Of a stretch of 64,000 bases of DNA, positions 56,331 through 64,000 are shown piece after piece. The notes under the pieces are model-generated. The model saw only the letters and a program-made list of their open reading frames with translations. It was not told the origin of the DNA and ran no database searches. The stretch's first letter is position 1. Every line of letters begins with the position of its first letter. This DNA is from Erythroxylum novogranatense (Eukaryota; Streptophyta; Magnoliopsida; Malpighiales; Erythroxylaceae): contig CM057233.1 in NCBI GenBank assembly GCA_029891385.1, positions 25,094,150 through 25,158,149 of the forward strand, in the 5' to 3' direction. The translations under genes were made by a program, and so were the position numbers.

Positions 56331-57990
56331 ATAGATGTATTGATCAAAATGTGTGTTATACAGCAGTTGGAGGTGTTTAAAAATGTAGCAGGCTAATAAT
56401 GAGACACTTGTTATGAATAAATTATAGTCCTTTTTGAAGAAGAATTTTTATTTTGTTATTTAAAAGGATATAAAAGACTTTTTAAAGGATCAAAATGTCG
56501 TAAAACATCTTCTTCTTCTTAGGACTACTAAGTCCCCTTAAGTTCTACATGATTAAATTCATCATACAGTAGGTAGATGAATTTGATTCTTCCTCCTAAT
56601 ATTATTAATAGGAGCATTTTTATAATGCATTTTACTAACACTAGGAGAGTGTTTCAACACTGAGGGTTTAGGGACAAGAACTTTTTGGGTCACTTTTGAT
56701 TCCTAAAGGGATATGTTTGACCTATTACTCGCTATTGCATATAAGTGATAGATAAACCTTCAATAAATGACGCCTTAGTTAACCTTTCTATAGCATTTAA
56801 CAACTACATCATATTTGTTTCATTTTCCATTTCATCTAAATGCTTGGTTGTTTTCTTTATAATTGGATCATTTTTTTGTTACATTAGAGATTTTGGACGT
56901 AACCCGAACTTTATATATCCTATCCTACATTTGGTTGTTATTTTTGGTTATAGTATTATTCTCCTTCCTAGGCATAACTTTTCAACTTTTAGATTCTTGC
57001 CATGTACACTTAAAAAGTTATTGCCTAATATTCAATTTTTTTAAGCTTTGGCTTTGGCTTTATACCCCTTAATAGGTCTCCATTGGTAGGCATTGGTAGG
57101 TAGTTAGGACTTTTGATTCTCTGAGTTCCCCCCTTCCTTATCTAGATTTAGAATTATAATCTTATGAGGCAAGTCTTTACTTAAAGGGATTTCCATATAA
57201 ATCCTAGTATATGTTATTCTCCTTAGGGTCATAATTAATAAATTTAGATAAATTGGTTAGATAACCTACTTAAATAACTTAAATCTTTTTTTGACCACTA
57301 TTCAACTAATACCTTATGAAATTCACCCATATTGGGATGCTTTTTATATTGGTTATGACTATTTTCTAGGTTTGGCCTCCATTTTTAAAGTAAGATGGGT
57401 TTACCATTAAAAAGACATTGACTTGTTTCTAGTATTTCATTTTTTGAAGATTCATTATTGAATTTGAATATGGACATCTCATATTCATTAATTAAGACTT
57501 GCTTTAATCCCTATTTTTATCATAGAATTTAAAGCCTAATGGTTTACTAAAGCTATCTTCTTCTTTTTTTAAGAAGCCTTATAAGAGAAATGGCTTTTCT
57601 ACACCATCTTGCAAGATTTCAATAGAAGTGACTATTTCTGAGTCATTCACTAGATGAGCATATCTAAGTTTTTAGTTTTACCTTCTTCCACAAATGTTTT
57701 TACTTCACTATTAAACTATCATTTGTGGCTCTAGATGCCTCAAAAGCTTTAACTCATGGGATAGAAGATATAAGAAAAACTCCAAAATAAGTTGGTTTAA
57801 TTTTGTTGTGAAAGGAATCATGGTTTAGAATGGGAAAATCCTTATTCTTTGGTGAAGGTGTAAGAGGCTAGGAGGTCGAGCCAAGAGCATTTAGGGATGT
57901 TTGGGTTATTGGAGCTAGAATAAAGTAAGCATCAGATAAAGAGAGAAGGGGCATTACTAATATAGGCTTGGTTTTTGCCATATATGTTGC
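56330..57990 (-). pseudogene. LINE ORF1 (DUF4283-type gag-like) remnant
   Basis: Upstream of the endonuclease on the same strand. The stretch 57420-57180 reads NGKPILL, KWRPNL and further blocks in the order of the DUF4283 domain of plant LINE ORF1 proteins, with several stops and shifts. A basic, low-complexity tail (VPKPSVLKHSPSVSKM, about 56650-56690) lies between it and the endonuclease. ORF1 would bind the LINE RNA. Order and strand make it one element with 55490-56330. Confidence 0.6.
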
Positions 57991-58689
57991 CATAATGGTT
58001 AATAAACCAACTTCTTAACTATTAAAGGTAAAGAGTCAACAAGTTAACTCTAGCAATAATAAGGAATTTTTTATAGAGTTTAGAGAAAAAGGAATGAAAG
58101 AGAAAGAGTCTGTACCTTTGGTTTAATCTAAGCCATTCATTAAGATAACTACACAATAATTGCATCATATATGATATAATACTATCATATCTACAATTAC
58201 ATCATGTCAATCAAGTTAAAATGATTTTTAGTTGAAAATTTAAAATTGTTAGGTTTATTATAAGTCATTAAAGATGATACTATTATATTACAATAATAGC
58301 AAGTTCCTTTCTATAATTACATCTCAACAATCCTTCAACCACCATATCTAAAGAAGTTAAAAGCTTCATCAAAAAGTGCCAAGTGTGCTAATGAAATAAA
58401 TATGAGGTCACTACCCAACTAGTCTTTTACAACCTATGAATTATAAAAATCTAATATATATTTAATAATCATAGTTATAACTGATTGATCTGACAAATAT
58501 ATGTAATTATCCGATATAAAGAAGAAATGGTAGCTCTAGAAATCCTCATTTACTTATTCAAGCTTTATAGGATGACTAAAACTATAGCAAATGATAGGGG
58601 TCTTTTTTTCTCAAGGGATTTTTAAAAATAAAATTTTAAAAAGAGTGAGAGTTCACATGTCATCAGCTTTTCACACTTCAATGATAGCA
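57991..58689. other. Intergenic stretch without recognised features
   Basis: AT-rich; no domain, element end or RNA gene recognised. It may include the LINE 5' UTR at its left edge. Confidence 0.35.
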
Positions 58690-59137
58690 TATGATTAGCT
58701 TTTTGGGAAATTGCCAAACAAACAATTTCAACGAGTTCTTTTAGTTTCTTATTTTACTACATTCAATTCTATATATTCCTGTATTCATAGAGTACATTAA
58801 ATGTATAAAAATGGCTATAACAGAGTTCTCTTATTCATATTAATAGCTACTCCAGGAGGAATGTTTTTATACGACACTAACAATTTAATAACTATCTTTA
58901 TAGCTCCAGAATGTTTTAGTTTATACTCTTACCTATTATTTGGATATACCAAGGAAGATTTATGGTCTAATGAGGCTACTACAAAATATTTACTCATGGG
59001 TGGGGCAAGTTTTTATATTCTAGTTCATGGTTTCTCTTGGCTATACGATTCATCCAAAGGGTGGTAGAGATCAAGCTTCAAGAAATAGTGAATGGTCTTA
59101 TCAATACACAAATGTATAACTCCCCAGGAATTTCAAA
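58690..59137 (+). pseudogene. ndhB: Nuclear copy of plastid ndhB (NUPT)
   Basis: The plus strand matches part of plastid ndhB exon 1, subunit 2 of the NDH complex, an antiporter-like membrane protein of cyclic electron flow in thylakoids. Key blocks are [34 protein letters not shown] and VHGFSWLY (58801-59067). In the next frame the nucleotides continue into 'caagaaatagtgaatggtct' and the MYNSPGIS codons, up to about 59137. Upstream, 58705-58800 still matches the plastid gene at the nucleotide level but with stops. Frame breaks at 58795 and 59067, and many changes of the C-to-T or G-to-A kind, show that it is a decayed nuclear insertion. It cannot be a working gene. Confidence 0.93.
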
Positions 59138-59900
59138 TCTCCAATGAAAAATACATTCTTATTAATATTATTACTACATTCTTATTTTAAAAAGATACTA
59201 TTAAAAATAATAAGAAATATGATTTAAGATACCAACTTGTCAGATTTTTTAGAAGCTAAAAGAATGCAATATAGATTAAGATATAGTTGTGTATTAAATT
59301 GTGTTTACCATTATAAATTAATATTTAAAGAAGTGTAAACCTTAAAACAATGAGATTTTTCATTTGGTTTTGGTTTTTAGGTTAAGGTTAACTACTAAGG
59401 AAGAGAGACCATAGAAATCCACTTAGAAGTCATTTTCTAAGAAGAAGAAGAATGAAAATTATTGAATGGAGCAAAGAAAATTGGAATATCAAGATCACAT
59501 ATGAAATTATTTTTTATTTCTTTTATTCTAATGTTTATGCTTATTTGTGTAAAATCATGAGTAACCAATTTTTTAGATAAAGAAAACCCTAGTTTTATCT
59601 TTTTTATGGATTGATTTCAATATGAAGGATTTTATTATTAAGAAATATCATTATTAAGAAATAGATGTTATTTCATAAAAGATTTCTTTCCTAATTATTT
59701 GCATTTTATTTTTAGTGGCTTTTAGCTACACTTAGCTATAGCTTAGCTTTTTATTATGTCTAATAAATGAGCCAATCTTTTATTAATTTACTAGGCAATA
59801 GTAGTGAATCATACTTAATCTTTATTGCTTCCTTATAGGATCAACACTTCATTCACCATTATATTACTACAAAATTTACCTTGTGATAATATTTTTGAAA
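59138..59900. other. Intergenic stretch without recognised features
   Basis: AT-rich; nothing recognised. No further plastid sequence is evident past about 59137. Confidence 0.35.
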
Positions 59901-60550
59901 AATTAAAATTTCATTAATTTTAAAGGAGTGACAAGAATGTCCAAGAGAATTTCATTTACAATGACAAGAACTAGATGGAAAGAACCAAGTATAACTCAGT
60001 CACCACATAAGTAACCAATACATTTCCATATGCAGACTTACAATAATATCAATCTAAAATCATCCTCCATCTTCTTTTTAATGTTGCATTCATTCTCTCT
60101 TAGCCATGAGTTTGTAAAGCCTCCTTAATCTAGTAACAATGCAATAGATCATATTTATCTAATTTAGTTCCATTAAATAGCTTCCTATTCCTTTCTTTTC
60201 AATTGAGTAAATTGAGCAATTTATAGCCAAACTCATATCTTCATAGTCCCCATGTTTTTGAAAACTTTATCAGCCTAAATATGTATGTTAAGCCACTCCT
60301 CGTAAGGACATTGCAATCCTATCACTTGTAGTATTGTGCTCCAAATGACACTGGTATAATCACATTTAAAGAATAGATGGTTAATATAATCACATTATAA
60401 GTTGCATAGTATACATATTTGATCTGTGGCTCCATTCAATCTATCTTTAGCTTTCATTATGTTCTTTACAGCAAGTCAAGTTATAAAAAGGGCTTAGACA
60501 CCCAAGATCCTTTCCGTATAATGTTGTACTAAACACAAAAAACAATTTCC
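59900..60550 (-). pseudogene. LINE 3' fragment (zf-RVT domain)
   Basis: Minus-strand reading gives KAKDRLNGATDQICILCNL and, slightly later, HLFFKCDYTSVIWSTIL. This is the paired-cysteine, HLFF and C pattern of the zf-RVT domain at the end of plant LINE ORF2. Stops are frequent. RT and endonuclease are absent, as in 5'-truncated LINE copies. A further Trp/Lys-rich tail leads to about 59900. Confidence 0.75.
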
Positions 60551-60559
60551 AAACATCTC

Positions 60560-61949
60560 CACCGTTTTACTATAGTACCCTTTAATCTAAGGATCGGGTC
60601 CCTCTCGTATTATTTTCTTTCCTATTTTTCTTTATTCATTTTTTCTTTCCTTTTTTTACTTTTCTTTTTTATTATTTTTTCGAAACATTATTGCAAAAAC
60701 CAAAGCTAAGCTCGTTGTCACATAGCTGTGTGGAACAACAACTTTCCTTTCTCTAATACCTTTTTCACAATTGTAACAAAGTTACTTTATTCAAAAGAAA
60801 TTTCAACCCCAAATAACATGGATAACCAAATTAATCCCACACTATAATGTACATAATGACTCAGTCACTAAATTCCTCAAATGCTCTTGTTCCTAATGGA
60901 AAGCCAAAGAAATTGAGAGAAAATGATAAAACAGCTTATGGCTTATAATATTGTGTAAAAGAAAGAACATGGGAAAAAGGCTCCAAATTGGCTCACTAAA
61001 GATGTATAAAAGGGCAATCTTTTAAGTTAAGTGGTTAAACCTAGGTGCCTTAATCATTTTATTGCTCAATCACAATTTTGATGTGATCTTGAAATGCATA
61101 CCTAAGCAAGTTCTAGTAATATAACAATCAAGAATATTCACTAAAAAGAATAACCATTTGAAATTTAATTTTAAAAGGCTCAAGTTCTCATCAATTCTTT
61201 AAGGTAATGCAAAAGAATCACCATCCAAATTAACAATTAGTACTTATTCCATTCAAATGTCAAACTCTTACTTTAAAATTTTTTAAGTTCATCTATCAAA
61301 AATCTGATTAAAAACACTAAAACATTAAACGATCTAAACATTAAACCTTATGAAAAACTAAAAAACAAAACCTTGTAAATATTAAACAAAACAAGTTGAA
61401 AACAAAACTTGTACCCCACACTTTAAAATCACATTGTTCTCAATATGATCATGCATAGATAGAAAAGGAAATAATGAGAGTTAAGCAAAACTTGATTTCC
61501 ATGTTTGCATAGTTCGATACAAAGTCTTACTTCCAATTGTCTTGTTATAAACACATAAAGGTAGGGCAGAGTTGACATAGGATTTGTAAGGTATATAGCA
61601 TTAATAAAGTGGGGCATAGCCAAGTTTATAGGCTTTGATCTCATGTTTCATTAAAGGAATTGATAAAGCGTGACTAAGGTGGGCAAGGGCACGTCCAATC
61701 TATATTAAGGCAAGACCAAGGCAACTCCCATGTTTGCCTCTTCCAAATACAATAAAACTTCCTTTTCCTTTAATTGTGACTACATCTCATCAAAAAAAAT
61801 TGACAAATCAAAGCACCTGTTCTAAATAAAATTTACTCAAAAATTTGTTAAACTAAAAAAATGAAACTTAAATTAAAATTGTTTAAACAAAATAATTAAA
61901 AAATGGCAAACCAATGAGTTACCTCCCATTAAGTGCTTCTTTCACGTCA
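60560..61949 (-). mobile_element. 3' internal non-coding region of a minus-strand Tat/Athila element
   Basis: This lies downstream of the pol remnant on the same strand. It contains a family-typical purine tract (aaagtgtggggtac, rc of about 61408-61425) and no open protein. A polypyrimidine stretch (about 60610-60680) is at the left edge. The corresponding 3' LTR was not found. Confidence 0.5.
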
Positions 61950-63420
61950 TATTAGCTAGACTTGGTCGCATCAAGCATTAGAAATGAGGACATTTTCAAT
62001 GACTTTGGCTCCTAGAAATTCCTCCAAGTAAGGTTTCACTCTTTGGGCATTAACCTTGAATGTTTCATTTATTTTCAAGTTCAAGAGCTTCACCACCCTA
62101 TATGGAAAGACTTGGACGATTTGAAATGGTCCACTCTATCGAGGCTTTAATTTCCTAGGGAAAATCCCCATCCTTGAATTGAACAACAAGCCTTTCATTC
62201 CAAGTTTGAAGGTTCTTCAAAGGATCATTATGTCATACACGACCTTAGTTTTATCTTTATAAATCTTTAAACATTCATAAGCTTCATTTTGGAGCTCATC
62301 AAGCTCTGAAATTTGCAACATTTTGGCCCTTTGTTTCATCTAAATTCATATTTATAGTCTTGATTTCCCAATAAGCTTTATGATCTAATTCCACCACTAA
62401 GTGGCATGCCCTTCCCGAACACTAACTGATCCTAATAGGGGTTTTGAAAGTCCTTAGGTAGGTCCAAAGTGCCTCTTGAAGACGAACTGCCCAATCTTTC
62501 CTTGATATGCTAATGATCTTTTCCATGATTCCTTTGATTTGTTTATTATAGATTTCCACTTGTCGAAAGGTCTAGGGATGATATGGGGTTATCACCTTGG
62601 GTCGAATTCTTAATTTGTTCATCAATTTTTCGAACCATTAATTGCAAAAATGACTTCTTCTATCACTTACAATGCTTAGAATATATTCCTTCAAAAACTT
62701 CAAAACAATGTTAGCATTATTTTTCCTAATGAGATGGCTTCCACCCACTTTGACAGATAATCAACAACTAGCAATATATATTCAAAGCTGAAATATTTTG
62801 GGAAAAGCCCATGAAATCAATACCCCAAACATAAAAAATCTCTACCATAACAAGGTTAGTAAGATGCATTTCTTTTCTTTTGCTTATATTGTCGACCCTT
62901 TGTCATCTATCACATCTCATGCAATAATTGTGAGAATTTTTAAAAAGGGAAAGCCAATACAAACCACTTTGAAGAACCTTCTTGGCAGTTTTCTTGCCTC
63001 TAAATGTCATCCACAATATATGTTATGGTAAAATTGCAACACTTACAATTTCTCCTCCTCTACCATGTATCTATGAATGATTTCATCCTTGCAAATCCTA
63101 AACAAATAAGGTTCGCCTAAAAATAGTACTTACAAGAATGTAGAATTCTTTTCTTTTCCTAAAATTTCATGCCAGTTCTTAAGATACCATAAGAAAGATA
63201 GTTAACAATATCGGCATACCATGGGACTTGTGAAACTACAAATAAATCTTCATCAAAAAATCATTCAAAGGCATTTTGAGGTGCAATGTGTGCATTATCA
63301 TCATTAGAGTGTAACCTAGAAAAGTGATCAGCTACTAAATTCTCACTATCTTTCTTGTCCTCAATTTCCACATCCATCTCTTGCAACAATAAAACCCACC
63401 TAATGAGTCTATGTTTAGTT
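61950..63420 (-). pseudogene. Tat/Athila-type pol remnant (RNase H end and integrase)
   Basis: Read from 63420 downward. An RNase H tail has [20 protein letters not shown] residues (about 63300-63360). A linker region has VPWYADIVNYL (about 63200). A zinc-binding region is at about 62980-63100. The integrase core has VDYLSKWVEAI (about 62740). A decayed VITPYHP start leads to QVEIYNKQIKGIMEKI and SRKDWAVRLQEALWTY (about 62480-62590). The C-terminal block is LVVELDHKAYWEIKTI (about 62380). A tail near 62010-62060 resembles FKVN-QR-KPYLEEFL. These belong to Ty3/Gypsy elements of the Tat/Athila group. Several stops and shifts are present, and RT, gag and 5' parts are missing because an LTR cuts in at 63421. 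Confidence 0.85.
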
Positions 63421-63429
63421 TAAGGTTTA

Positions 63430-64000
63430 ATCAACAGAAATTTTAAAGATGTATGATTTGATTGTTATATTTTGATTCGATTACTTGTTTTATTTATGTT
63501 ATAATATACCGGAATATTCTATCATAATCTAATTAATACATATGGATTGAAAAATCCTATTGATGAATATATTTACTATAATTGGAAGGATCTTATTACA
63601 ACCCTAGAGATAAGATAACATAAATCTTCTAGATTATGGTCAAACCTAAAAAAGGAATTTATAAATTAGTAACACAAGCTTATAAACTTTAACCTGAATA
63701 ATTCGGTTGAAAATCTTAGGATTAGTTGTTAGTAGACTCAAGGTCAGTTATTAGCATATTATAGGAATCTCCACGATCCAATAAATTAATAAAACAATTG
63801 CATAATAAAAGATCAATATATTAAGGGTTTAGGGGGATTTGAAACCTAGATACTAATTCTGATATTAGTAATTTTCTAAGTGAATTTTTAATTCTCTGTT
63901 CAACATCATTGCCTATTTTATTTTACTTGCATTAGTCTTATTTTCTTTTATTAAAAATCAAAATCAACTTGTATGCTAAATAATAGGATAACAATAATTA
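63430..64000 (+). mobile_element. Tat/Athila-type LTR fragment at the window edge
   Basis: It matches the right part of the LTR at 54209-55424 on the plus strand, with the same order of words (tctagagataagat, ggtcaaacctaa, ttgcataataaaagatca, gataataggataa). It lacks the LTR start, so its left end is truncated at about 63430, and it continues past the window. Confidence 0.65.

Noticed and set aside
58801..59067. Open frame reading as an NDH subunit, possibly a functional nuclear transfer
   Set aside because: It covers only part of the protein, has frame breaks on both sides and many damaging changes; it is a decayed plastid insertion.

Overview
This is an AT-rich plant nuclear window, almost certainly from a eudicot. 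Plant-type spliced genes sit in a dense mosaic of nested, mostly dead transposable elements. The one gene I can name is an ADP-ribosylation factor of the plant-specific ARFB1 type, on the minus strand (six coding exons, 15172 down to 9221). A second gene is represented only by a probable last exon on the plus strand near 863-1011, which I cannot identify. I see no bacterial-style operon, CRISPR array or functional tRNA.

Left part (1-8350): the unidentified last exon is followed by a minus-strand LINE carcass (about 1430-3297), a minus-strand Ty1-copia 3' LTR plus RNase H stub (3298-5350), a truncated Gypsy-like LTR (5350-5996) and a second minus-strand LINE (6231-8350). ARFB1 occupies 9221-15172. 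Its introns carry several short tandem duplications. One of them copies the acceptor of exon 4, and exon 4 itself carries a 2-nt insertion that breaks the frame. Just upstream are a hAT-type MITE (15556-15801, exact 8-bp target duplication) and a tRNA-derived SINE (16689-16938).

Middle part (17.5-41 kb): a minus-strand Tat/Athila-type LTR is broken by a copia solo LTR (18980-21119, target duplication ATATG) and a second hAT MITE. Next come a plus-strand Tat/Athila LTR end with a gag remnant, then a minus-strand chromovirus-type Ty3/Gypsy element (24890-38410). The 3' LTR of that element is split by a solo LTR of the same family in opposite orientation, and its polyprotein is split by a 2.8-kb terminal-inverted-repeat DNA element (34872-37690). 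Small pieces of Gypsy RT, hAT transposase and LINE RT follow.

Right part (41-64 kb): a plus-strand copia 5' LTR (41113-51563) contains an 8.9-kb non-autonomous element at 41687-50587. That element has two 4.16-4.18-kb LTRs around a 561-bp non-coding interior, with a tRNA-Met primer site, a polypurine tract and a TTACT target duplication. It is the most striking structure in the window. Further right are a plus-strand Tat/Athila 3' end and LTR, a minus-strand LINE (ORF1 plus endonuclease), a nuclear copy of plastid ndhB (about 58690-59137), a LINE 3' piece, a minus-strand Tat/Athila pol (about 61950-63420) and a final LTR piece running off the window.

Apart from ARFB1, little here looks able to make protein. 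The window mainly records successive insertions, whose order can be read from the nesting. Element boundaries marked 'about' are judged by eye. No alignment or identity was computed.
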